From Chryseobacterium sp. LAM-KRS1 (GTDB lineage Bacteria > Bacteroidota > Bacteroidia > Flavobacteriales > Weeksellaceae): DNA of 64,000 nucleotides. Location: assembly GCF_013184525.1 (NCBI RefSeq), contig NZ_JAAOIZ010000005.1:434001-498000 (forward strand), written 5' to 3'. A program made the translations under genes and the position numbers. Below are positions 34,324 to 42,836 of the stretch, in pieces (within the stretch, counting starts at the first letter, position 1; each line of letters starts with the position of its first letter). The notes under the pieces are model-generated. The model searched no databases, was not told the origin of the DNA, and saw only the letters and a program-made list of their open reading frames with translations.

Positions 34324-34860
34324 TTATATAATAATTCCCCCATATGCTAAATAGGTGAGTTTTGAACCTTTAATAAATTCTTCAAAGCTTGTCTTTTCAT
34401 CAGCATTCATATTTTGAAGTTCAAAATAGTATTCCGAAGGATTAGCTCTTCCTTGCAGCATATATTCAAATGAATTTTTATGCCCAACCCTATTTTTGGG
34501 AATTATCCAAAACTTAAATCTTTTTGTCTGCGGATTTGGATTCAACAATACAAGTTCATTATTACTAAATATTTGAACTGCATTCTCATTGTCTAATTCT
34601 AATGGACTAAATAATTTATGTCCAAAAATTAAGGTAATTCTATTTCCTAAATCTCCTGAAAAGCCATCATCTTTTATAACATCAATTATTATTCTATCCT
34701 TTTCAACCTTTACATCAGAGTTTAAATAATTTTGTTTTATGTATTCCTTTTCAAAATGCCTTTTTGCTGAAAAATATTTTCCAGTTTCAAGACTATCAGT
34801 TTGTGCAAAAATTTTTCCAATAAAAATGAATAAAAGTAATGCTAACAATATTTTTTTCAT
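34324..34860 (-). CDS. Secreted protein of unknown function
   Basis: This 178-aa protein has a signal peptide at about residues 1-19 (ILLALLLFIFIGKIFAQ). The rest reads as mixed alpha/beta with GFSGDLGNRITLIFGHKLF. I recognise no family. It stands alone between HAD and S9 genes, with its own short flanks. Confidence 0.6.
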   Translation of the reverse strand: MKKILLALLLFIFIGKIFAQTDSLETGKYFSAKRHFEKEYIKQNYLNSDVKVEKDRIIIDVIKDDGFSGDLGNRITLIFGHKLFSPLELDNENAVQIFSNNELVLLNPNPQTKRFKFWIIPKNRVGHKNSFEYMLQGRANPSEYYFELQNMNADEKTSFEEFIKGSKLTYLAYGGIII

Positions 34861-34914
34861 AAGTGCTACTTCTTACTTTTTAACTTAATATATAAATTTC
34901 AGCTAAAAATAACA

Positions 34915-34942
34915 AAAAACTCGTCCAAAGGGACGAGTTTTT
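34915..34942 (-). terminator. Terminator after the S9 peptidase gene
   Basis: The stem ACTCGTCC / GGACGAGT with an AAAG loop is followed on the minus strand by a T run. It lies just after the S9 stop. Confidence 0.85.
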
Positions 34943-34946
34943 CAAT

Positions 34947-37358
34947 TTATTTCTTGAGACATTTCTCCAGGAACTGATCTTGTTCCCATAGCAAATGAAG
35001 AATATTTTCTTTTGCGACATATCCGTGGGCTTCTTTAGGTAAAAGAACCATCTTTACGGGAGCACCCAGATTTTTCAGTGCCTGGAAATATCTTTCCGTC
35101 TGTAAAGTGAATGTTCCCGGATTATTATCCGCATCACCATGGATCAGCAATAATGGTGTTTTCATTTTATCAGCATTCATGAATGGTGACATTGTGTTAT
35201 AAATTTCAGGTACATCCCAGTAGTTTCTTTGCTCACTCTGGAAGCCAAACGGTGTTAATGTCCTGTTGTAAGCTCCGCTTCTGGCAATTCCACACGCAAA
35301 CAATTTAGAATGGGTTAAAAGGTTAGCGGTCATAAAAGCCCCGTAGGAATGTCCTCCTACGGCTACTTTTTTCTTATCGATATAGCCTAACTGATCTACT
35401 GCATTGATTGCTGCTTCTGCATTCGCTACCAATTGCGGAATAAAAGTATCATTAGGTTCTGTTTTTCCTTCCCCTATGATCGGGAATGCAGCATCGTCAA
35501 GAACAGCATATCCTTTTGTGGTCCAGTATACAAAAGAACCGTAATAAGGGAAGGTAAAGTCGTTAGGATTCTGAGTATTCTGCCCTGCCGTATTTTTATC
35601 TTTATATTCTGTAGGATAAGCCCAGATCAGCAAGGGAAGTTTTTCTTTTTTTGCTTTTCTGTCATAGTTTGCCGGAAGATAAAGAGTTCCCGTTAGCGTT
35701 ACACCATCATTTCTTTTGTAAGTAATCACTTCCTTATACACATCTTTGATGCTTTCGAAAGGATTGGCAAAAGTAGTTACGGCTTCTGCTTTATTAGATT
35801 TGATGTTTTTCCTGAAATAATTAGGATACTGGCTCGCAGACTGCTGGATGGTCAGTACTTCACCTTTTGCAGGATTAAGGATATCTATAATATCTTCCTT
35901 AGCATTTTTTAAGTTTGAAGTGTAAAGTCTTTTCTTTTTTAATGTTTTCACATCCATTTCATCGATAAAAGGATGCTGTCCGTCCTTTGTAAATCCTGCT
36001 CCGATGAGATAAGCTTTTCCCCCTTTCATATCAATTACAGTTCTTCCGAATTCATTTTTTGTGGTATTGAAATTTCCGGGATCGCTGTAAACATCCTGAT
36101 AGTTTCTGTCATCAATTACTTTTGACTCCCCATTGTTCAGGTCTACTAAAAATGACTTGGTATTTCTTGTATCATACCAATCTTCAGAAACGATAGCATA
36201 ATGATCATTGGTCCAGCTTGTTCCTTCATATCTCTGCTTCGTTTTAAAGAAAGATTTTGCCGCATTGTTAAACGGTGCTTCCCAGGTGAAGATTTCATCT
36301 CTGTATTCAGCAGTTCTAGCCTGATCACCTCCATCCAGCGCTTCTGCGTAAACAAGTGTTGCCGGGGCATCGCTTCTCCAGCCCATATCTCTTTTACCTG
36401 TTCTTACTGAGGCAAAACCTTTAGGCATAATCTCATTTAAAGGGACTTCATTTACGACTTTCACCATGCTTCCTTTAGCATCATATACAGTTGTAGTCAT
36501 GGGAAATCTGTTCAAAGGAACGATATACGAGAAAGGCTTTTTGATTGTGGTAACCATCAGGTAATTCCCATCCGGTGAAAAGCTCAGACCTGCATACATG
36601 TCCTGATCTTTCACTTTTTTTACGTTGCCGGAAAGATCTACGTTATAAATATCTGAAGCGGTAAGAATTTCAAAGTTTTTTTCATCCTGAGGATTTTTAA
36701 GAAGATCCTGATACGTTCTGTTTTGGGATACTTTTCCATCCGCAGTAGATACAATAGGTCCTGTTGGCAGATCCTTGCTTGAATCTATCAATGCAGGTCT
36801 GTTTTGCGGAAGCACTTTTATCAGTAAATTCTGAGAATCTTTATACCACGTATAAGGACTACCCAGGTTAGCGTTGAGATTATCATTGGTAACTTTCTTA
36901 GCCGTTGCCGTTTCAAGGTCCACGATCCAAAGCTCTACTCCTTTTGCTGTTGTATTGGTAAAGGCAAACTTTTTTTCATCGGGAGAAAAAGAAGTATTGG
37001 TTATTTTAGGATTGGAAGGCAATCCTTTTACCTGAACCTCACTTTTATCATTGATTTTTCTAACCTTAAGGTTATTGGAGTAAGTTGCTGAACTAGAAAT
37101 ATTCGTCACAGGATTGATTCTGAGACCACCTAATTTCATTTCCTGCTGACTAAGATCTTCTAGGGTTTTATAGGTAGGACGGTAAGTAAAAACTACCCAA
37201 TCCTTTTTACTGTTCATTAAAACACTTGGAGGTCTTTCGTAGTCTGCAAGTTTAAGAATTTCAGCAGACGGCTTTTGATAAGTAACATTTTCCTGCGCTT
37301 CATAAAAATTAAGGAACGCAAGAAGGCAAACGGTTAGTTTTATCTTCATTATATACAT
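34947..37358 (-). CDS. S9-family serine peptidase (prolyl oligopeptidase-type)
   Basis: This 803-aa exported peptidase has a signal peptide at about residues 4-22 (from MKIKLT). Residues ~60-530 form a beta-propeller-like region (repeats such as ISFSPDGNYLMV). The C-terminal alpha/beta hydrolase has the nucleophile in GGHSYGAFM (Ser671), the Asp in LLIHGDADNNP and the His in PKEAHGYVAKEN. Layout matches S9C-type flavobacterial periplasmic peptidases. The start may be ATG at 37358 or 37349. It is a single-gene unit. Confidence 0.93.
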   Translation of the reverse strand: MYIMKIKLTVCLLAFLNFYEAQENVTYQKPSAEILKLADYERPPSVLMNSKKDWVVFTYRPTYKTLEDLSQQEMKLGGLRINPVTNISSSATYSNNLKVRKINDKSEVQVKGLPSNPKITNTSFSPDEKKFAFTNTTAKGVELWIVDLETATAKKVTNDNLNANLGSPYTWYKDSQNLLIKVLPQNRPALIDSSKDLPTGPIVSTADGKVSQNRTYQDLLKNPQDEKNFEILTASDIYNVDLSGNVKKVKDQDMYAGLSFSPDGNYLMVTTIKKPFSYIVPLNRFPMTTTVYDAKGSMVKVVNEVPLNEIMPKGFASVRTGKRDMGWRSDAPATLVYAEALDGGDQARTAEYRDEIFTWEAPFNNAAKSFFKTKQRYEGTSWTNDHYAIVSEDWYDTRNTKSFLVDLNNGESKVIDDRNYQDVYSDPGNFNTTKNEFGRTVIDMKGGKAYLIGAGFTKDGQHPFIDEMDVKTLKKKRLYTSNLKNAKEDIIDILNPAKGEVLTIQQSASQYPNYFRKNIKSNKAEAVTTFANPFESIKDVYKEVITYKRNDGVTLTGTLYLPANYDRKAKKEKLPLLIWAYPTEYKDKNTAGQNTQNPNDFTFPYYGSFVYWTTKGYAVLDDAAFPIIGEGKTEPNDTFIPQLVANAEAAINAVDQLGYIDKKKVAVGGHSYGAFMTANLLTHSKLFACGIARSGAYNRTLTPFGFQSEQRNYWDVPEIYNTMSPFMNADKMKTPLLLIHGDADNNPGTFTLQTERYFQALKNLGAPVKMVLLPKEAHGYVAKENILHLLWEQDQFLEKCLKK

Positions 37359-37516
37359 TTTTTACGAATTTAGTAAATTTTGTTATTATAAAGGGTAAAC
37401 AACAATCATTTAGCCTGTCCTGCAACTTGTAAAATCCGATAATTACCTAATGATTTTTACAACATAATCGAGATTATAAGGTGAAGATACATCGTGAATT
37501 TTATCTTTTATAAAAC

Positions 37517-37546
37517 AAAAAGAGGGCATACAATTATGCCCTCTTT
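37517..37546 (-). terminator. Terminator after the DoxX gene
   Basis: The stem AGAGGGCATA / TATGCCCTCT has a 4-nt CAAT loop. On the minus strand a T-rich run follows. Confidence 0.85.
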
Positions 37547-37563
37547 ATTATATCGGTATGCAT

Positions 37564-37992
37564 CTACCAATCGGATGCCCTTTTTCGTTTTTCTATCATG
37601 TAATCCACCGAGATCTTTCCGGCTCCATAAGCGATTAAAAGAAGATAAACAGAGAGGTAAATAAAAGCCAGCTCTTTTTTCTCAAATGGATCGGATCCAT
37701 GAACTACAAATCCCGCAATAATCATTGTAAAGATAAGGAAACCCAGAGCTACTCTGGTAAATAATCCTAAAATAAGGAGTATTGAACATACAAACTCTGC
37801 TATAATGGTAAGAATTAAAGAGATCTGCGGACCAAGTCCTAAGAAATCATAAAAATCTATCTTGCCGCCTTCCAATAACATCTGGAGTTTGGGATATCCG
37901 TGTGAAAGCATGGCAAATCCAATAAAAACTCTCACAATTAACAGTATAATATCTCTAAATATGGGATTAGAATTTGAGTTACTATAATTCAT
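37564..37992 (-). CDS. DoxX-family membrane protein
   Basis: This 142-aa protein has four hydrophobic segments. Its N-terminal helix shows RVFIGFAMLSHGYPKL, a DoxX hallmark, followed by an acidic-aromatic loop (FYDFLGL) and FVCSILLILGLFTRVA. DoxX proteins are linked to quinone/redox functions in some bacteria, but the role here is not known. It is alone between S9 and era. Confidence 0.85.
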   Translation of the reverse strand: MNYSNSNSNPIFRDIILLIVRVFIGFAMLSHGYPKLQMLLEGGKIDFYDFLGLGPQISLILTIIAEFVCSILLILGLFTRVALGFLIFTMIIAGFVVHGSDPFEKKELAFIYLSVYLLLIAYGAGKISVDYMIEKRKRASDW

Positions 37993-38058
37993 GTATGAAA
38001 AATTTAGTTTAAAGATAGTAAAATCTTTCTATACAACGATGATTATTGATGTTTTAGT

Positions 38059-38934
38059 TTATCTGTACCCAAAATTCTTTAGATCCCTGTCGTTTTTTCT
38101 CCAGTCTTTTTTCACTTTTACGAACAGGTTCAGGTGAATTTTTTTATCGAAAAATTTCTCTAGATCCACTCTCGCTTCCGTACCCACTTTTTTTATTGCT
38201 TCCCCTTTATGTCCAATGATAATCCCTTTTTGGGTATCTCTTTCCACATAGATAATAGAGTCTATAAAAATGATTCCTTCCTTTTCTTTAAATTGTTCGG
38301 TAACCACTTCTACGGAATAAGGAATCTCCTTTTCATAATTCAAAAGGATTTTTTCACGGATTGCCTCATTAACAAAAAAACGTTCCGGCTTATCTGTATA
38401 CTGGTCCTTATCATAATAAGGCGGGTTTTCTGGAAGCATCGATTTTAGCTTTGGAAGGATAACGTCCGTGTTAAAGGCATTTAATGCAGAAATCGGCAAA
38501 ATTTCAGCCTTAGGAATCCTGTTATGCCATTCTTCTACCAGCTTTTCAAGACCTTCCTGGTTGGTCTGGTCTACCTTATTTAATAAAAGTAAAACCGGAA
38601 CCGGAATTTTATTCAGTTTTTCAATGAGAAATTCCGAAGGTTCCGCTTTATCTGTAACATCTACAATGAATAAAAATACATCGGCATCCTGTAAAGAGTC
38701 CTTTACAAAATCCATCATCTTCTCCTGCAGACCATATTTAGGATCCAACACCCCGGGAGTATCGGAAAATACGATCTGTAAATCCTCTTCATTATAAATT
38801 CCAAAAATACGGTGACGTGTTGTCTGTGCCTTCTGCGTTACAATCGCAAGCTTCTCTCCCATCAGCTGGTTAAGGAGCGTTGATTTTCCTGCATTAGGTT
38901 TTCCAACTATATTTACAAATCCTGATTTGTGCAT
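38059..38934 (-). CDS. era: GTPase Era
   Basis: This 291-aa GTPase is needed for 30S ribosome assembly. The G1 motif is GKPNAGKS, G3 is SDTPG, G4 is LLNKVDQ and G5 is ISALN. The C-terminal KH domain contains the GHKGEAIKKVG loop (IIIGHKGEAIKKVGTEAR), which binds the 16S rRNA 3' end. A -7 promoter element lies at 38955-38962. Universally conserved; assignment is secure. Confidence 0.97.
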   Translation of the reverse strand: MHKSGFVNIVGKPNAGKSTLLNQLMGEKLAIVTQKAQTTRHRIFGIYNEEDLQIVFSDTPGVLDPKYGLQEKMMDFVKDSLQDADVFLFIVDVTDKAEPSEFLIEKLNKIPVPVLLLLNKVDQTNQEGLEKLVEEWHNRIPKAEILPISALNAFNTDVILPKLKSMLPENPPYYDKDQYTDKPERFFVNEAIREKILLNYEKEIPYSVEVVTEQFKEKEGIIFIDSIIYVERDTQKGIIIGHKGEAIKKVGTEARVDLEKFFDKKIHLNLFVKVKKDWRKNDRDLKNFGYR

Positions 38935-38954
38935 AAAAATTATATTACGGACTG

Positions 38955-38962
38955 CAAAGTTA
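38955..38962 (-). promoter_or_regulatory. -7 element of era
   Basis: GCAAAGTTA reads TAACTTTGC on the minus strand, matching TAnnTTTG, 20 bp before the ATG. No -33 box at standard spacing. Confidence 0.45.
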
Positions 38963-39008
38963 GTAAAAGAAAACTGGTCTTTAGGATAAATTTTAAAGAT
39001 TTAAGTCT

Positions 39009-39905
39009 TTAATGCTGGTCCCTGAACTTTTGAAATTCTTCATATTCATACTCCGGACATGCCCCTTCTTTTGACGTAATGAATGCTCCTAATGCAACAG
39101 CTTCTTTCATAATGATTTCCGGAGCTTCCTGCTGTATTCTTTTGGATATAAATCCCGCCAGAAAAGAGTCTCCACTTCCTACGGTGTCTGCAATGGTGAT
39201 CGGAACAGCCGCGCAGGTATAGCTTTCTGTCCCTTTAAAATACCTGGCACCTTTGCTTCCTTTGGTAAGAACTATTTCCTTAATCTTAAAATGATCCTGA
39301 ATTAAAGCAGCACTCTGATCTTCATCAATATATTCTTCATTAAGAAAATCGATGATCTGTCTCATTTCTGCTTTGTTCATCTTTACAATATCAGCTTGAT
39401 GAAGTAAATCTTTAATGAGCTGTACCTCTATGAACGGAGGTCTGAAATTGACATCAAATATTTTAAGTTTTGCATGTTCCAAAAGCTTAAAAAGAGTTTC
39501 TCTTGTTTTTTTATTCCGTGCGGATAAACTTCCAAAAATAAATGCCTGGGCATGAGATACCAATTCAGTAAGCTCCGGAAGGTTTTCTATATAATCCCAG
39601 GCTACTTCATTAATAATTTCATAGCTGGCTTCATTATCCTCATCAATAGTAGCTACAACGGTACTCGTTGGTTTATCAGCATCGACCTGAATATAGTCCG
39701 TTGTCATTTCCCAGTTTTTGATCTGACTGACCAGCTGGTTACCAAGATCATCGTTCCCTATTCTGCTGAGTACCTTCGCATCAATTCCCGTTTTAGAAAC
39801 ATGATAAGCTACATTAAAAGGTGCTCCTCCAGCTCTGGATCCTTGTGGAAATATATCCCAAAGAACTTCTCCGAAACATACTACATACTGATTATTTTTT
39901 TTCAT
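39009..39905 (-). CDS. PfkB-family carbohydrate kinase, fructokinase-like
   Basis: This 298-aa sugar kinase of the ribokinase superfamily has the N-terminal substrate motif GGAPFNVAYHVSKTG and the C-terminal catalytic DTVGSGDSFLAGF, where Asp is the base. KGSKGARYF provides the ATP motif. Fructokinase is the best guess from GAPFNVA, but other ketoses remain possible. It sits 33 bp after a LacI-type gene on the same strand, with a palindromic TTAAACGTTTAA operator between them, so it is probably repressed by it. No transporter is visible here. Confidence 0.85.
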   Translation of the reverse strand: MKKNNQYVVCFGEVLWDIFPQGSRAGGAPFNVAYHVSKTGIDAKVLSRIGNDDLGNQLVSQIKNWEMTTDYIQVDADKPTSTVVATIDEDNEASYEIINEVAWDYIENLPELTELVSHAQAFIFGSLSARNKKTRETLFKLLEHAKLKIFDVNFRPPFIEVQLIKDLLHQADIVKMNKAEMRQIIDFLNEEYIDEDQSAALIQDHFKIKEIVLTKGSKGARYFKGTESYTCAAVPITIADTVGSGDSFLAGFISKRIQQEAPEIIMKEAVALGAFITSKEGACPEYEYEEFQKFRDQH

Positions 39906-39909
39906 TAGG

Positions 39910-39921
39910 TTAAACGTTTAA
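39910..39921. promoter_or_regulatory. LacI-type operator before the kinase gene
   Basis: TTAAACGTTTAA is a perfect 12-bp palindrome with the central CG of LacI-family operators. It lies 4 bp before the kinase ATG, between the LacI gene and the kinase. AGGTTAAA occurs twice here. Confidence 0.75.
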
Positions 39922-39938
39922 TATATAGGTTAAATTTT

Positions 39939-40940
39939 TTATTTGACTGATTTTTTTATAATTAATTCTGCTTCACAAACTATTGTTTCTCCCTTTTCAG
40001 AGAAATTTTTTGTTTGTTCATCGAGGAGTTTTACAGCTTGTCTGGCCATTTCTTCCAACGGCTGTCTTATATAGGTAATTTCTGTAGGAAATAAATTGTA
40101 GGCATCGGTTTCATCAAAAGCAATGACAGAAACATCTTCAGGAACCCTGATCTTATTTTTTACAAGATAATGCAATCCTGCATTTCCTATTTTATTGTTT
40201 AAAAAATATAATCCTGTTTTTCCTGCACCTATTTTAAGATGTTCATCTAATCCTGCATGAACTTTTGAGGTAACATTTCCCATTTCTACCAGCACTTTCT
40301 TTGATGCAATACCGTGTTCCTTGATTTTTCTCTCAAACCCTCGCTGTCTGTCAAGCAAATGCGGAAGATGGGTATTGTATCCCACATAGATCAATTCATC
40401 AAATTTATGCTCCATCAGATAGTTGAAAACCTGCCCGGAAATTTCAAAATTATTGAGCGTTACTGCAGGAAGCTCAACATTTTCGAGATAATAATCAATA
40501 GACACAATAGGATATTCGTCCTTTAGCAGCTTCTTAATGATATCATCAGAGCCTGCTACAGGACTTACAAGCATTCCGTCCACCTGTTGCTGAGAAAAAA
40601 GCTCCGTAAGCTTTTTAAACTTATCAGGGTTTTCATCAGAACTTCCGATAAGTATGGTATACCCCAGCTTCATGGCTTCATTTTCTATACAACGCGCAAT
40701 ATTGGAATAAAAATCATTTGAAATATCAGGAACAATGAGACCTATTAGCTTGCTTTTGCTCATTTTTAAGCTTCTGGCAATCTTATTGGGTGTATAATTT
40801 ATTTCTTCTGCAATATCCAGAATTTTATTCCTGGTTACTTCACTGATTCTGCTTCCCTCCTTTTTGTTGATCACATAAGAAACAGTTGCAACGGAAACTC
40901 CGGCAATTCTTGCAATGTCTTTAATGGAAGCTCTCTTCAT
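39939..40940 (-). CDS. LacI-family transcriptional repressor
   Basis: This 333-aa regulator starts with the LacI HTH: IKDIARIAGVSVATVSYVINK, then the hinge helix NKIARSLKMSKSKLIGLI. The effector domain resembles periplasmic sugar-binding proteins, with the GLIVPDISNDFY and DGMLVSPVAGS segments, and ends in FDETDAYNLFP. Genes under LacI-family control are usually nearby; the kinase downstream with its central-CG palindrome is the obvious target. A CAAAAATA at 40961-40968 may be its -7 box. Confidence 0.93.
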   Translation of the reverse strand: MKRASIKDIARIAGVSVATVSYVINKKEGSRISEVTRNKILDIAEEINYTPNKIARSLKMSKSKLIGLIVPDISNDFYSNIARCIENEAMKLGYTILIGSSDENPDKFKKLTELFSQQQVDGMLVSPVAGSDDIIKKLLKDEYPIVSIDYYLENVELPAVTLNNFEISGQVFNYLMEHKFDELIYVGYNTHLPHLLDRQRGFERKIKEHGIASKKVLVEMGNVTSKVHAGLDEHLKIGAGKTGLYFLNNKIGNAGLHYLVKNKIRVPEDVSVIAFDETDAYNLFPTEITYIRQPLEEMARQAVKLLDEQTKNFSEKGETIVCEAELIIKKSVK

Positions 40941-41247
40941 TTTGTTTATTTGGCGGCGTACAAAAATATTTTATATTTACTAAAAATGAAATAAAAACAG
41001 AATTTATTTTATATCAAATTACAGATGCTTATAATTTCTTGAAAAATCACAAATTCACCTTATATATAACTATAGATCAGAAATATACAACTCTTATTTT
41101 CATTATCTCTCAGCTGTTTAATCCTAATTGACCAGAATATTATTTTGCGATTTACTCATTTTAAAGATCGCAAATGTAAAAATTAACCATAACATCTTCA
41201 TTAAATCAGTAAAAACAAATAATTTTGACTGATTAGAATTTGCCTTC
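40941..41247. other. Divergent intergenic region between LacI and Crp-like genes (307 bp)
   Basis: It is very A/T-rich and contains no ORF of substance. It should hold the divergent promoters of lacI (CAAAAATA at 40961) and the Crp-like gene. An inverted repeat TTTGCGAT...ATCGCAAA lies at 41144-41174. No tRNA or repeat array seen. Confidence 0.6.
41144..41174. promoter_or_regulatory. Inverted repeat upstream of the Crp-like gene
   Basis: The 8-bp arms TTTGCGAT (41144-41151) and ATCGCAAA (41167-41174) are separated by 15 bp, about 75 bp before the ATG at 41248. It may be an operator, perhaps for autoregulation. Confidence 0.4.
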
Positions 41248-41811
41248 ATGACTATAGACGAAATCATCGATAATTTACTGATTCTTCCTGAATCTTCACG
41301 GGAAAAGCTTAAAGCTCATATTACTGAAGCAGCTTATCCTAAGGGATTTTGCCTCATGGAAGCAGACAAGATCATTCCTTATGTTTATTTTATTAAAAAG
41401 GGAATTGTTCGGGCCTATGCCTCCACCCAGGATAATGATATTACTTTCTGGTTTGGCAGTGAAGGAGAAACGATTGTCTCCATGAAAAGTTATGTAGAAG
41501 ATAAACCGGGTTATGAAAGTATCGAGCTGCTGGAAGAATGTGAGTTGTACCGGTTAGAAACAGAATATCTCCGAAAACTTTTCAATGAAGACATCTACAT
41601 TGCCAATTGGGGCCGTAAGTTTGCAGAAAGAGAGCTTGTAAAAACTGAAGAGTTGATTATATCCAGACAGTTCAAAACTTCTACCGAACGCTACAAAGAC
41701 CTGATGCGTGACAAACCCAATCTTTTGAGAAGGGTTCAGCTGGGACACATTGCTTCTTATCTTGGAATTACCCAGGTAAGTCTGAGCAGAATCCGGGCTG
41801 AAATCAAATAA
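41248..41811 (+). CDS. Crp/Fnr-family transcriptional regulator
   Basis: This 187-aa regulator has a cNMP-binding-like beta-roll (residues ~20-115) and a C-terminal HTH (LRRVQLGHIASYLGITQVSLSRIR). The core is typical of Bacteroidota Crp-like proteins (IPYVYFIKKGIVRAYASTQDND). The ligand is unknown. It is divergent from the LacI gene and has no immediate downstream gene in its orientation for 328 bp. Confidence 0.88.
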   Translation: MTIDEIIDNLLILPESSREKLKAHITEAAYPKGFCLMEADKIIPYVYFIKKGIVRAYASTQDNDITFWFGSEGETIVSMKSYVEDKPGYESIELLEECELYRLETEYLRKLFNEDIYIANWGRKFAERELVKTEELIISRQFKTSTERYKDLMRDKPNLLRRVQLGHIASYLGITQVSLSRIRAEIK

Positions 41812-42139
41812 TACATGATTCCATGGTTTATCATAAAATTAAGTTTTTTTACGCAATACTTTTATACTCAATAAAAAAATACAACCTGGAGCCATCAATG
41901 TTCAGACAGCCATATAATGTAAATAAACAACATTATGCAAGTCTTAATAAATTTATTTATACTTTACAGAAATCAGATATTTAAAATTCATAAAAATCAA
42001 ATTAAAACAATTAAAAAATAACAATACTACAATAAAACCAAAGTAAAAACAAACATCATTCAAAAATTCTAATATTATTCTAATTTTTTTGTTTCTCCAT
42101 TTTTCTGCTTTTTTCTAACTTTGCACAAAACACAAACAA
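41812..42139. other. AT-rich intergenic region (328 bp)
   Basis: No ORF or RNA gene is seen. A short hairpin ATAATGT / ACATTAT lies at 41914-41936 without a T-run. The right end carries the promoter of the following secreted protein gene. Confidence 0.6.
42088..42123 (+). promoter_or_regulatory. Promoter of the secreted-protein gene at 42140
   Basis: TTTG (42088-42091), 24 bp, then TAACTTTG (42116-42123). The spacing is one base longer than usual. The ATG follows 16 bp later. Confidence 0.6.
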
Positions 42140-42643
42140 ATGAAAAAAATCACAATCGCTTGTGCAACATTCCTATGTATGATGCTGCACGCTCAGGTTG
42201 CTATTGGAAAAAGCAGCATCACCAATCCCAGTACTCTTCTTGAATTTGGACTTGAACCTAAAGGTATTATCCTACCTTCCGTAGATGATGCGCCCGGTGC
42301 AACAGGAGGGACCTTTATTGTCAATATCAATGACAGAGCCGTACAATACCATGATGGCACAAACTGGATCAACCTAACCAATACAGGAGAATCTGTAGCC
42401 AATCCTTATGTAAATACACAAATTGCTGACAAAGCAACCGACCATGGGGTTATTATAGGTGACAATACCTCTTCCAAGCCAGGAGTATTGGTATTGGAAT
42501 CGACTACCAAAGCCATGATCTTACCAAAAGTCTCTAATCCGCAGAGTACGATTAAAAGTCCGGTAACCGGAACAATAGTATACGATACAAACAGTGATTC
42601 CTTAGCAGTTTGCGATGGGCAAAACTGGTTCTTCTGGCAGTAA
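42140..42643 (+). CDS. Secreted protein with two IVxDT-type modules
   Basis: This 167-aa protein has a signal peptide at residues 1-19 (MKKITIACATFLCMMLHAQ). It shows a duplicated ~45-residue unit: KGIILPSVDD...GTFIVNINDRAVQYHDGTNWINL and, near the end, KAMILPKVSNP...PVTGTIVYDTNSDSLAVCDGQNWFFW. The second copy resembles the C-terminal end of the next protein (42837-44783). Such modules occur in many flavobacterial secreted proteins of unknown role. No T9SS tail. The function is unknown. Confidence 0.7.
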   Translation: MKKITIACATFLCMMLHAQVAIGKSSITNPSTLLEFGLEPKGIILPSVDDAPGATGGTFIVNINDRAVQYHDGTNWINLTNTGESVANPYVNTQIADKATDHGVIIGDNTSSKPGVLVLESTTKAMILPKVSNPQSTIKSPVTGTIVYDTNSDSLAVCDGQNWFFWQ

Positions 42644-42836
42644 ACTTACTTCAAGACTAAACACTGACCTATTATTTATCCCTTATGATGACTCAAAAGG
42701 TCAGATAAATATGTGTGCCGTTTTGTAAGACGGTAAGCAGAGGTGGATAAATCTTATGATTTACAACTTTCTTATGGCCAAAACCGGGCACAGTTTCTAT
42801 TAATATATAATATAATAATATAAAAAACACAATTTT

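Noticed and set aside
41914-41936. Hairpin ATAATGT/ACATTAT as a terminator
   Set aside because: It is weak, has a 9-nt loop and no T-run.
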